Assembly: GCA_022829145.1 (NCBI GenBank)
Contig: CM040747.1
Coordinates: 37,464,052-37,528,051, forward strand
DNA length: 64,000 nucleotides
Reading direction: 5' to 3'
From: Albula goreensis
Taxonomy: Eukaryota; Chordata; Actinopteri; Albuliformes; Albulidae
The position numbers and the translations under genes are program-made. Positions 44,963 through 56,870 of the stretch are shown piece after piece (within the stretch, counting starts at the first letter, position 1; every line of letters begins with the position of its first letter). The notes beneath the pieces are model-generated. The model had not been told where the DNA came from. It saw only the letters and a program-made list of their open reading frames with translations, and ran no database searches.

Positions 44963-45169
44963 GGGGTCAAAATATTTGCTAAGTACCTGAGAGACACCGC
45001 CTTGGGCCCACAGCCAGCCAGCCCCAGCCCCATACCCAAGCACAGCCATCATGGGACACAGAGGATTAATGTGCCCAAGAGGACTGGCCCTACACAGCAC
45101 CAGGGGAGAGGCAGGATGCCCACGCTGCCCACCCCGCTCCCGCCACCCCCCCACATCCCAACACTCAGC

Positions 45170-46050
45170 ACCACAGCCCAGCACACACAGCCTGGACTCA
45201 GCTATGCTGCAGCCCAGCACACACAGCCTGGATTCAGCTATGCTGCAGCCCAGCACACACAGCCTGGACTCAGCTATCATGCTGCAGCCCAGCACACACA
45301 GCCTGGACTCAGCTATGCTGCAGCCCAGCACACACAGCCTGGACTCAGCTATGCTGCAGCCCAGCACACACAGCCTGGACTCAGCTATGCTGCAGCCCAG
45401 CACACACAGCCTGGACTCAGCTATGCTGCAGCCCAGCACACACAGCCTGGACTCAGCTGTGCCGCAGCCCAGCACACACAGCCTGGACTCAGCTGTGCTG
45501 CAGCCCAGCACACACAGCCTGGACTCAGCTATGCCGAAGCCCAGCACACACGGCCTGGACTCAGCTGTGCTGCAGCCCAGCACACACAGCCTGGACTCAG
45601 CTGTGCTGCAGCCCAGCACACACAGCCTGGACTCAGCTATGCTGCAGCCCAGTACACACAGCCTGGACTCAGCTATGCTGCAGCCCAGCACACACAGCCT
45701 GGATTCAGCTATGCTGCAGCCCAGCACACACAGCCTGGACTCAGCTATGCTGCAGCCCAGCACACACAGCCTGGACTCAGCTATGCTGCAGCCCAGCACA
45801 CACAGCCTGGACTCAGCTGTGCTGCAGCCCAGCACACACAGCCTGGACTCAGCTATGCTGCAGCCCAGCACACACGGCCTGGACTCAGCTGTGCTGCAGC
45901 CCAGCACACACAGCCTGGACTCAGCTGTGCTGCAGCCCAGCACACATGGCCTGGACTCAGCTGTGCTGCAGCCCAGCACACACAGCCTGGACTCAGCTAT
46001 GCTGCAGCCCAGCACACACAGTCTGGACTCAGCTGTGCTGCAGCCACTCA
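45170..46050. repeat. 36-bp coding minisatellite of LINE ORF1
   Basis: About 24 units of 36 bp (cagcccagcacacacagcct then ggactcagctatgctg). All three plus frames and one minus frame are open, as 36 is a multiple of three. The frame in phase with the 45002 segment gives a 12-residue repeat AAAQHTQPGLSY. One unit has an extra three bases at about 45277. Confidence 0.92.
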
Positions 46051-46289
46051 GAGCCCTGCTGGCTCTGACATGAGAGAGATCTGCCGCCTGCTGGGTTTGA
46101 TCTGCAACAAATTAATAACCTAGACGGGAGTGAGTAAAAAAATAGAGAAATAAATGAATACATAATAATAATTATTATAATTAAGAGTATACATGTACAC
46201 ATTCAATCATAAGCAAATCCTTTGTAAATCAATTAGATATATAGTTTCCTCTTTGTAGTTTAATTTTTCAATACATTTATATTGACATT

Positions 46290-49200
46290 TTGGCTCTAAA
46301 AACCTGTAGCTGGACAATCCAGGGTCTGTGGTCCTCATCACTTGGTCTGAAGAGCACAGATCCTGAATTTGTAAGTAGTTTAGAAAATGTTGATATTGTG
46401 CTGCTCAGTGAAACCTGGTGTCGTGCTAATGTGTCCACAGAATGCCCACCCAACTTTAGAGAGATAATTCTCCCTTCTCTTAAACATTCGCACATAAATC
46501 ATGGCAGAGATTCTGGAGGAATTATTGTGTGGTACAAGGAAGAAATAGATAAATTCATTGACCCAGTAAAAACAGGTGATACTTACCTTTGTTTAAAAAT
46601 AAATTAAAAAATCTTTACATCTAAAAAAGATATGTACCTATGTGCAATCTACACCCCCATTGGATTCTCCCTATTTCAATGCATCCATTTTTAATGATCT
46701 GCACACAGACATTTGCCACTTCCAGGCCCAGGGAAGTGTGCTGCTCTGTGGAGGCCTAAATGCCAGGACAGGTACTCTCCCTGACTTCCTCACCGCTGAA
46801 GGAAACAAACACATCTTTGGCCAATCTCCTATGTACCACACTCCAATCATAAAAACCACAAACAGCCACGACAATGTAATTCATAAAAATGGTAGACAGG
46901 TAGTGTCTCTCTGTCAAACCTTGGGTCTGTATATCATTCATGGTAGGATCAGAGGGGACTCCTTTGGAAGGTTCACTTACAGCTCAGCTCTTGGGAACAG
47001 TGTGGTAGATTATGCCATTACAGATGTGGACCCCTCCTCCATAAATGCATTCACTGTCAGGCAACAAACCTCCCTATCAGACCACAGTCAAATCATTCTA
47101 TATAAAAACAGAACAAATGAGCCAGACAACATACAGACGCAGCCCAGTTGGCTGTATGATCTAAAACACACATACAGATGGGCTCCAAACAGCGTAGAAG
47201 AATACGGCAAAGCTCTTAACTCACCTGAAATCACGAACCTTACAAATAACTTTATGAACACACAGTACGAATCTAACAAATCAGGCCTAAATCTGGCTGT
47301 TACACATATTGAGGACATATTTCATAAAGCGGCCAAAATATCAAAACTGAAACTACACAAGAATTGTAACCCAAACAACAAATATGAAGACAAATGGTTT
47401 GACGGTGAATGTAACTTAATTCAGAAAAAGGTACGGAAACTGTCTAATCAAAAACATCACCAGCCCCAAAACCCAGATTTACGCTTGGAGTACTGTGAAA
47501 CATGAAAACAACACAAAAATACTCTGAAACAGAAAAAAGAAAACGACATTAACAAAACATTCATCGACATTGAAAAACTGATCAATTGATCAAAACGAAT
47601 TCTGAGAAATGTGGAATAATTTCAGTTTGGCACAAAAACCTGCATATAATGCTCAGTTTGGTTATAATATTTTGAAAACCTGTATATGGACATTGCACAA
47701 AACAAATTAACAAAAGAACAAATTGAAAAAAAAAGAAAAACTTGCATTACTTGAACAATCAATCAAAGACAACCAAAACCCAACTGACACACCAATCACA
47801 ATGCAGGAATTAACTGAGCATCTCAGAACACTAAAACCAAGAAAGTCTTGTGGTTTTGACAACATAAACACTGAGATGCTGAAATATAGTAATCAGTTAA
47901 TACAAGAGGCCCAACTGAAATTATTCAGTCTATCACTAAGTTCTGGCTGCTGCCCTGACACCTGGAACCAAGGGCTTATATCCCCAATTTATAAGAGTGG
48001 AGATAAATTAGACCCCAATAATTACTGAGGCATCTGTGTAAGCAGTAATCTGGGGAAGTTATTTTGTAGCATCCTTAATTCAAGAATTATAAACTTCCTT
48101 ACTGAGCACAGTGTCTTGAGTAAGAGTCAAATTGGATTCCTTCCAAAACATCGCACAACAGATCATATTTACACCCTATACACCCTCATAGATAAACATG
48201 TTCACCAAATTAACATAGGAAACAAATTTGCATGATTTACTGACTTTAAAAAAGCATTCAATTCTATTTAGCACCAGGGATTAAATTATAGAATACTTCA
48301 ACTGGTACAGGGGGTAAAGTATATGACATCATTAAATCAATGTATTTAGAAAACAAATGTGCAGAGAAAATTGTCAATCAAAGAACAGAATTCTTCACTC
48401 AGGGTCGTGGGGTGAGACAGGGTTGCAGCTTGAGTCCAACGTTATTTAACATTTACATTCATGAATTGGACACAACGTTAGAACATTCTGCAGCTCCTGG
48501 ACTTACTCTACATGACACAGAAATGACATTTTTATGATATGCAGATGACCTGGTTCTGCTGTCACCCACAGAGCAAGGGCTACAGCGGATCCTGGCCACC
48601 TTACAAAATGTCTGCCAGTCCTGGGCCCTCGCAGTAAACTTAAAAAAGACCAAAATAATGACATTTTAGAAAAAGGCCAGGTCTCACAAAAGCAGATACA
48701 GTTTCACCTTCTGCAACACAGTATTGGAACACACAAATTACACATACCTTGGTCTGAAAATCAATGCATCGGAGAGCTTTAACTTAGCAGTGAATGCACT
48801 AAAAGACAAAGCCAAAAGAGCATTCTATGCCACAAAAAGAAAATGTTACAAAATTAAATTACCTATAAAAATCTGGTTAAAAATAACTGACAGCATCTTA
48901 CAGCCAATTGTGCTGTATTGTGCTGTGAGGTATGGGGTCCACTTAGTCATCCAGACTACTCACAATGGGACAAAAACCCAGTGGAAATCCTGCATGCTGA
49001 ATTTTACAAAAATATACTCCAGGTCCACCAAAACACACCAAACAATGCATGCAGGGCAGAATTAAGCCTTTACCCTTTGATTATTAACATTCAGAAAAGA
49101 GCATTAAAATTCTGGATTCATCTAAAAACAAGCGAACCAAATTCCCTCCAATATAAGGCCTTCCTATCCCAAGAGCTAAGCCCCAGTAGAAGTCCTCACA

Positions 49201-49755
49201 GTCAGCTGGCCATTAAACTGGCAAACCAAATAACAACTAACAATACTAACTAGGACATGTTTCAGACCAGCACTGCTTCAATTAAAATCAGCCAATTAAT
49301 ACATCAAATAAAACATTCTTATTTGGGACATGGGAAGAAAATGACAAAACTGCAAAACAAATTAAATTGCTACACTATGTTAAGCAGAAATGACAAACTC
49401 GCAGAATATCTCTCCACTGTCAGAGATACAAAGCAGAGACAGATCCAAACCAAATCACCGCCTGGCCATTGAAACAGGCAGACACAAGCAAACCTGGCGC
49501 CCCAAAGAGGAGAGGATATGTGATCACTGTGAGACAGGTGAGGCTGAGACAGAGCTACACTTCCTCCTATACTGCAAAAATTACACAAACATTCACAAAT
49601 ACTTCTATGAAAAATGTAAAAGAATATATCCAAATTTTGAAACGCTCCCTGTGGAGAGACAAATACCAATCTTACTGGGTGAAGGACACACAGCCTCCCT
49701 GGCTGCTCTATATGTAGCAACCTGTCACCAGTGCAGGAATATAATAAATGTATAA
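46290..49755 (+). pseudogene. LINE ORF2: APE endonuclease and reverse transcriptase, dead
   Basis: The endonuclease begins SWTIQGLWSSSLGLKS with VVLLSETW-like VLLSETW, shifts frame at about 46655, then shows LLCGGLNARTGTLPDF and SLSDHSQI. In the 63-kb copy the same site reads CGDLNART, so the metal-binding aspartate has become glycine here. The reverse transcriptase has LKPRKSCGFDNINTEMLKYS, FTDFKKAFNSI with stops on both sides, and YADDLVLLSPT preceded by a stop. The C-terminus has CDHCETGEAETELHFLLYC, a Cys-His motif typical of LINE RT tails. At least six stops and one frameshift make it inactive. Confidence 0.85.
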
Positions 49756-50232
49756 ATGTGAGTTAATAGTCATTCATTGTATGCATTCATGTTTGTTCAT
49801 TTTTTCTCTGTTATTAATTGTGTAAATTGTTCTGTTATTGTGTTAACTGTATTTGCTTTGGCAATGTCAGGAGCCTCTAAATGCATCTTAAAACATGCTC
49901 GTATTTCTTCTTTGGCTCTTGTAAATCAGTGTAACTTCAGTGTAGTCTGTACGAATGCCCACATTTTGTCATATGATTAAGTTCTCACTGTCAATGTCAT
50001 ATATCTACCATAAATTCATTCTGTGCCACTGTACCACTGAATTACCCAAATCTGCTTTACTTTGCTGTGATAGAGGAGTAAGAAGAGAGGGATGGGACCA
50101 ATGTGAACAAAGGAAGGAAGGCTGGAGAGAGGAGAAGTTTGATTGAGAGAAGGAGCTGTTTAACGTTTCTCTGTTTGGAGCCATAATCACTAACTATTTA
50201 CTAAAGGTCACAAAGTACACAGCACTACTCAC

Positions 50233-50406
50233 CCCAGTGTCTGTAGTTTACAGTTTGGACTCTTCAGTCCAGCACAGAGCAGCTTCACTCCTGAATCTCC
50301 CAGGTTATTGTTGCTGAGGTCCAGCTCTCTCACGGGTGAGTTTGATGACTGGAGAGCTGAGGCCACAATTTCACAGGACTCCTCTGTAAGACCACAGCTG
50401 CTGAGT
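50233..50406 (-). CDS. NLR leucine-rich repeat exon, tandem unit 1
   Basis: A 174-bp exon with acceptor ctttcag and donor CTGGG|GTGAGT. It encodes [20 protein letters not shown] and [20 protein letters not shown], then [14 protein letters not shown]. It has symmetric phase and no damage. An N replaces Y in the DLSxNN motif relative to units 2 and 3. Confidence 0.85.
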
Positions 50407-52206
50407 CTGAAAGAAAGAGGTGATGTGTTAATATTTAACACTTAATATTTTAAATGTAGTATTGATAGTGCTCACTGATAAAGAGTGATAATGAGGATTG
50501 TAAGATCTACAATGTTCTGATGAAGATGTCTGTGCTACACTCTCCAACTGCAGCACTTTACACCTGAGAATAAGATGTCCTGCTCAAGTCTGACAGTTCT
50601 ACAGCTGTGGTTCTGACCCAAATAGCCCCTTTTCCTTTATCCAGTTCTGTCAGAATTTGGGGCTAATGGCCCACCTACCTTTTCCACAGTCTTTTTCAGG
50701 CTAACTCTGGGCTTTAAGCCTCACTCATGGCCCTACTCATGCCCCTGAGCCAAGTGTGGACAGCAGGGCTAAGGATGGAGTTATCAGATCCTTTTATACT
50801 GTATTTCATTATTAAAGCAAATTCCAGCCTTCAGAGTGAATAGTGAGTTAGATTGATGAGTTGTGAGAAGTTTGTATTTCCTTCCAATGAGAATAAAAAA
50901 GGAGAAATTATCACACAGCTAAAGGTTCACAGAAGTAGTCACAGGAAGGCAAGAGGATTTTTAGTTCACATCTGATCAGCAGTGCAGCGTTTCTGTTCTG
51001 ATGGTGATCATGTCTCAATGACCTGTGACTAAACTTTTTGATAGTTATTGGTTTTATGAATTTTACCAAAAAACCCAACATAGAAACACCAGTGTCAAAA
51101 CAGTGCACATCACTGAGCCATCAGCAGGAAACTAAAATCATTTTTTGATGTTAAACACAATGAAAGTGCTCAGATAAGAAACAAAAATATTTATTCTCTG
51201 ATACTTATCTGCCATTCTCTGAAAAAATTACAGACAAAATAAAAAAACAATCAATATTCTAGGCTACTACAGTCTGCTTTCCCTGTTTTCAGGCATAAGT
51301 CGGTTTCAGTGCTTGTTTATAATCAGGTCTGCATTTCAGAACATTCACAGTTGCTTCTGTTCAATTTACTGGCCTGAAATTCAGAACTGAGTGATTATGG
51401 TTAAAATTATAATCCCTGTCATTTTCCTAAATATTTTCATGATAATTTTTAATCACAATGATAAGTCTGATTCAGGAAACAAAATGATTTTATGCACTTA
51501 ATGCATCGGAAAACATGCTCATATCTCTTCTTTGGCTCTTGTAAATCAGTGCATTATTCATTTCTCAAAGTTGCAACAGCTAGAAAAGCTCATTTTCAGT
51601 TTTATTGTTGTCCTTATTTTAGTATTTAGTTGTGTTACTAGTTGTATAAATGATTATGATAAACTGGTGTGAAACCAAAGTATTTCCAAATTCTGTGTTC
51701 ACTTTGCCACTTCCAACTGGCCCTGACGTCTCCTGCTCCTGTACTGGCATCACAGTCCAGCATTTACCAGGTTCTGGGTCAATGTGCTCAGCATCCAAAG
51801 GTATCACAGTCTCCTTATCCTCAAACTCTCATAATATACTGGATGGAAAGTGCTCAGTAATTCTTTGGAATTGAGTGATTTTTCCCAGTACCTGGAAAGC
51901 CTTTGATACTTCAGTATAGTCTGTATAAATACCCACATTTTGAAGTATGATTAAACTCTCACTGTCAATGTCATATATCCAGAATAAATTCATTCTGTGG
52001 CACTGTACCACTGAATTACCCGACTCTGCTTTACTTTGCTGTGATAGACGAGTAAGAAGAGAGGGATGGAACCACTGTGGACAAAAGAAGGAAGGCTGGA
52101 GAGAGGAGAAGTTTGATTGAGAGAAGGAGCTGTTTAACATTTCTCTGTATGGAGCCATAATCACTAACTACTTACTAAAAGTCACAAAGTACACAGCACT
52201 ACTCAC

Positions 52207-52380
52207 CCCAGTGTCTGTAGTTTACAGTTTGGACTCTTCAGTCCAGCACAGAGCAGCTTCACTCCTGAATCTCCCAGGTTATTGTAGCTCAGGTCCAGCT
52301 CTCTCACGGGTGAGTTTGATGACTGGAGAGCTGAGGCCACAATTTCACAGGACTCCTCTGTTAGACCACAGCTGCTGAGT
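52207..52380 (-). CDS. NLR leucine-rich repeat exon, tandem unit 2
   Basis: A 174-bp exon with the same splice sites and phase as unit 1, encoding [20 protein letters not shown]. It is intact and nearly identical to unit 3, which suggests recent duplication or gene conversion. Confidence 0.85.
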
Positions 52381-54188
52381 CTGAAAGAAAGAGGTGATGT
52401 GTTAATATTTAACACTTAATATTTTAAATGTAGTATTGATAGTGCTCACTGATAAAGAGTGATAATGAGGATTGTAAGATCTACAATGCTCTGATGAAGA
52501 TGTCTGTGCTAAACTCTCCAACTGCAGCACTTTACACCTGAGAATAAGATGTCCTGCTCAAGTCTGACAGTTCTACAGCTGTGCTTCTGACCCAAATAGC
52601 CCCTTTTCCTCTATTCAGTTCTGTCAGAATTGGGGCTCATGGCCCACCTACCTTTTCCACAGTCTTTTTCAGGCTAACTCTGGGCTTTAAGCCTCACTCA
52701 TGGCCCTACTCATGCCCCTGAGCCAAGTGTGGACAGCAGGGCTAAGGATGGAGTTATCAGATCCTTTTATACTGTATTTCATTATGAAACTAAATTCCAG
52801 CCTTTAGAGTGAATAGTGAGTTAGATTGATGAGTTGTGAGAAGTTTGTATTTCCTTCCAATGAGTGTAAAAAAGCAAACATTATCACACAGCTAAAGGTT
52901 AACAGGAGTAGTCACAGGAAGGCAAGGGGGTTTTTAGTTCACATCTGATCAGCAGTGCAGCGTGTCTGTTCTGATGGTGATCATTTCTCAATGACCTGTG
53001 ACCAAACTTTTTGATAGTTATTGGTTTTATGAATTTTACCAAAAAAACCCAATGTAGGAACACCAATGTCAAAACAGTGCACATCACTGAGCCATCAGCA
53101 GGAAACTAAAATCATTTTTTGATGTTAAACACAATGAAAGTGCTCAGATAAGAAACAAAATATTCACTCTCTGATATTTAACTGCCATTCTCTGAAAAAA
53201 TTAAAGACAAAATTACAGAACCAAAAAGCAATCAACATTCTAGGCTACGACAATCTGTTTTTCCTGTTTTCAGGCTTCAGTCAGTTTCAGTGCTTGTTTA
53301 TAATCAGGTCTGCATTCCAGAACATTCACAGTTGCTTCTGTTCAACTTACTGGCCTGAAACTCAGAACTGAGTGACTATGGTTAAAATTATAATCCCTGT
53401 TATTTTGCTAAATATTTTCATTATAATTTTTAAGCACAATTATCAGTCTGATTCAGGAAACAAAATGATTTTATTGCACTTATTGCATCAGAAAACATGC
53501 TCATATCTCTTCTTTGGCTCTTGTAAATCAGTGCATTATTCATTTCTCAAAGTTGCAACAGCTAGAAAAGCTCATTTTCAGTTTTATTGTTGTCCTTATT
53601 TTAGTATTTAGTTGTGTTACTAGTTGTATGAATGATTATGATAAACTGGTGTGAAACCAAAGTATTTCCAAATTCTGTGTTCACTTTGCAACTTTCATCT
53701 GGCCCTGACGTCTCCTGCTCCTGTACTGGCATCACAGTCCAGCATTTACCAGGTTCTGGGTCAATGTGCTCAGCATCCAAAGGTATCACAGTCTCCTTAT
53801 CCTCAAACTCTCATAATATGCTGGATGGAAAGTGTTCAGTAATTCTTTGGAATTGAGTGATTTTTCCCAGTACCTGGAAAGCCTTTGAAACTTCAGTATA
53901 GTCTGTATAAATACCCACATTTTGAAGTATGATTAAACTCTCACTGTCAATGTCATATATCTACCATAAATTCATTCTGTGGCACTGTACCACTGAATTA
54001 CCCGATTCTGCTTTACTTTGCTGTGATAGAGCAGTAAGAAGAGAGGGATGGGACCAATGTGGACAAAGGAAGGAAGGCTGGAGAGAGGAGAAGTTTGATT
54101 GAGAGAAGGAGCTGTTTAACATTTCTCTGTATGGAGCCATAATCACTAACTACTTACTAAAAGTCACAAAGTACACAGCACTACTCAC

Positions 54189-54362
54189 CCCAGTGTCTTT
54201 AGTTTACAGTTTGGACTCTTCAGTCCAGCACAGAGCAGCTTCACTCCTGAATCTCCCAGGTTATTGTAGCTGAGGTCCAGCTCTCTCACGGGTGAGTTTG
54301 ATGACTGGAGAGCTGAGGCCACAATTTCACAGGACTCCTCTGTAAGACCACAGCTGCTGAGT
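54189..54362 (-). CDS. NLR leucine-rich repeat exon, tandem unit 3
   Basis: A 174-bp exon with intact splice sites and phase. It differs from unit 2 mainly by KLKTLG in place of KLQTLG at the end. It is the right-most direct LRR before the LTR element; no NACHT exon follows upstream within the window. Confidence 0.85.
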
Positions 54363-55068
54363 CTGAAAGAAAGAGGTGATGTGTTAATATTTAACACTTA
54401 ATATTTTAAATGTAGTATTGATAGTGCTCACTGATAAAGAGTGATGTTGAGAATTGTAAGATCTACAATGCTCTGAGGAAGATGTTTGTGCTACACTCTC
54501 CAACTGCAGAACTTTACACCTGAGAATAAGATGTCCTGCTCAAGTCTGACAGTTCTACAGCTGTGGTTCTGACCCAAATAGCCCCTTTTCCTTTATTCAG
54601 TTCTGTCAGAATTTGGGGCTAATGGCCCAGCTACCTTTTCCACAGTCTTTTTCAGGCTAACTCTGGGCTTTAAGCCTCACTCATGGCCCGACTAATGCCC
54701 CTGAGCCAAGTGTGGACAGCAGGGCTAAGGATGGAGTTATCAGATCCTTTTATACTGTATTTCATTATGAAAGTAAATTCCAGCTTTCAGGGTGAATAGT
54801 GAGTTAGATTGATGAGTTGTGAGAAGTTTGTATTTCCTTCCAATGAGAATAAAAAAGCAAACATTGTCACAGAGCTAAAGGCTCACAGGAGTAGTCACAG
54901 GGAGGCAAGGGGGTTTGTAGTTCACATCTGATCAGCAGTGCAGTGTGCATCGTTCTGTCAGTTTCAGAGCTTGTTTATAATCAGGTCTGCATTTCAGAAC
55001 ATTCACAGTTGCTTCTGTTCAACTTACTGGCCTGAAACTCAGAACTGGGTGATTATGGTTAAAATTAT

Positions 55069-55516
55069 TGTAGAAAAAGAAAAGATCCCTTTGGAAATAT
55101 GGTCCTTATACCTTTGTGAGTTGATACAACAAATCCAGACTAAAGTCCTTGTTTCGGTGAAGAAAGATACATTTATTACAATAGAGAAACTTGTGGGTCT
55201 CCTCTCCAAGTACAGAGACCAAAAGACCCCAACTATCTAGTCACGCAGACATTTAAACCCACCACCCCAGCTTTGAATTGTGGGCAAATGGCTGAGACCA
55301 GATAGTGGGTTGTTGACACCTTGAATCTTTCCTGTTCCCACAAGACCCCCATCAACACAGACGACAGGATCTGTATTGAAGCTGGGAAATGATCTTCACA
55401 CCCTGCTCCCCTAGCACCCCAAAATGACATTATGCTAATGATCTGCCCTAGTGTTTAGTAGGTCTTATGTAAACAGGAACTTACAGCATGAAAAAGACAC
55501 ATGTTGTTTCCCAACA
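55069..55516 (-). repeat. 3' LTR of the gag-only element
   Basis: 448 bp, TG-to-CA ends. It matches 59330-59784 with few differences, including loss of a short ctgctccc duplication. The close match suggests a fairly recent insertion; no percentage was computed. Confidence 0.85.
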
Positions 55517-56870
55517 TTCCCCACTTTTTTTGTTATTAGGTGAAATAAAGCATATGCATGAATACATATATATACAGATATCATGAAGAATAAATCAAAA
55601 GAGAGATGGAACAATAGTTTCCTCAGATTCCCAAAATCAAGTATTACTCTATTATATTCTCAAGAAACTGCAGAAACTAAAAGCAAACTTTTTAAACTTA
55701 TTTGAAAATAATAGGAATAAGTAACTGAAAGAAATTAAAGCTGAAATAGCAGAAGCTTGAAATGTTTCTCTGAACCAGTTATTGTTGTCCTATCACAAAA
55801 AAGGTGCCTATTTCACCCAATGAAAAGAAACAATGTGATTAATCTTAAAGAAACATAAAAACTGATTATAATCTGAATCAGTAAATCATGACACACAAAA
55901 TTGACCCCATTTACATATTTATGTAAAAACAAAGTTAAAATGACTCAAATGTTCCTTCTGAATAACCCCAAAGATTCATCTAGATAGTCTATCAATTATT
56001 TTTTCTATCAATTATCTTTTCCAACAGGACTTTCTGTTCACATCACCAACATTTCTGTATGTGCTACAGATTACTTATCACCATGTGCCCAAAAGTGCCA
56101 GGATCACCCACTCCCAGTGTGTATAGCTTCCAGGACTGCAGGCCTCTGCCAAAGCTCACCTCCATTCAACTTTGACAGTCTTTAAATCCCTGTCCAAGTG
56201 AGCTCTCTTCACCTGGGCATGAATAGCTGTATACACCTTTGAATTGGGAGGCAAGTGGGTGTCCTCTCTGCAGGGGTGGGCACGTGAAGGTCTTTCATTC
56301 GAATAGTGTGAGCTAGTGTGTGTGATTAAAGCCAGGGGGTGATTTACACCTTAAATAAACACCTTAGACGAACTCTGTGTGGTTACTCAGAATGAACAAT
56401 TAATATGCTCCCACCCAAGTTATATGATATTTAAAGCTCTTTTTGTTTTCAAACAATACATTTTGTGGGTCATCCCAGCATTCCCAGTGCATTCCACAAG
56501 GCATTCCCTGGGTTAACTAGATATTTTATTTTATTAAATGTCCTTGTAAGTTGAAAAGTTTCAGCTTTCTCCTCAGCTTGTCTTGTGTCCAGCATTCAGT
56601 TATACACCATGAATTCCTGAGCCGCATCAAAAGCCTGTTCCAACGGATGGATCTTTGAAGCACCTTCCCTCTCATCCACATTTGTTTGCTGTAAAAGAAA
56701 GATCAAGTATTAGTGTCCATTCTTATGCAGTCTTTATTTCTTTTAAGTATTATTGTTAAGATCAGCTTTTTTGTATGATTTACACTGATCCCCATGATCC
56801 CCAAGATGTACTGGATTGCTTCCCTCCCCCCATTTTTATATGGCCAATTTTAGATTTGTTTCTCCAACTG
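55517..56870 (-). other. Element 3' internal region without coding capacity
   Basis: AT-rich 1.35 kb between the gag end and the purine tract. I looked for protease, reverse transcriptase and integrase motifs on the minus strand and saw none. Confidence 0.6.

Larger units (their letters stand above)
43080..49868 (+). mobile_element. Near full-length but dead LINE (APE-type, SGNH in ORF1)
   Basis: A non-LTR retrotransposon with ORF1 parts at 43137-46123 and an ORF2 relic at 46290-49755 (endonuclease, reverse transcriptase, C-terminal Cys motif). It is broken by stops and frameshifts. Its 3' end is cut at tttgctttggca; the copy at 63 kb continues into a tail with ccaataaagcacc. It lies antisense in an intron of the second NLR and within a copy of the 2-kb LRR unit. 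The exact clade was not determined. Confidence 0.82.
38690..54362 (-). other. Gene model: 3' half of an NLR-B30.2 receptor
   Basis: Exons on the minus strand in order: LRRs 54189-54362, 52207-52380, 50233-50406, 41620-41793 and 40669-40830, linker 39706-39752, and SPRY 38690-39264 with the stop codon. All phases chain correctly. The 8.4-kb gap between the third and fourth LRR holds the LINE inserted antisense. The FISNA-NACHT exon is not in the window and should lie to the right, beyond the LTR element and the inverted LRR unit, unless rearrangement has separated it. The three upstream LRR exons resemble the 6661-6834 exon more than the two downstream ones, so assignment to one gene is an inference. 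Confidence 0.55.
49869..55068. repeat. Tandem 2-kb LRR units (three direct copies)
   Basis: Three head-to-tail units, the LRR exon ends at 50233, 52207 and 54189 being 1974 and 1982 bp apart. Each holds one 174-bp LRR exon and the same intron. The first is interrupted by the LINE, the third by the LTR element at gattatggttaaaattat. A related unit surrounds the LRR at 6661-6834, and a fifth, inverted, lies at 60262-62200. Confidence 0.85.

Noticed and set aside
44933-46015. Minus-strand 360-codon frame of CVLGCSxAESRL repeats
   Set aside because: Opposite strand of the 36-bp LINE minisatellite, open only because of unit length.
54938-55240. 100-codon frame ending in the LTR
   Set aside because: Crosses the LRR-intron/LTR junction; the LTR part recurs at 59283-59501 in another context, so it is a chance fusion.
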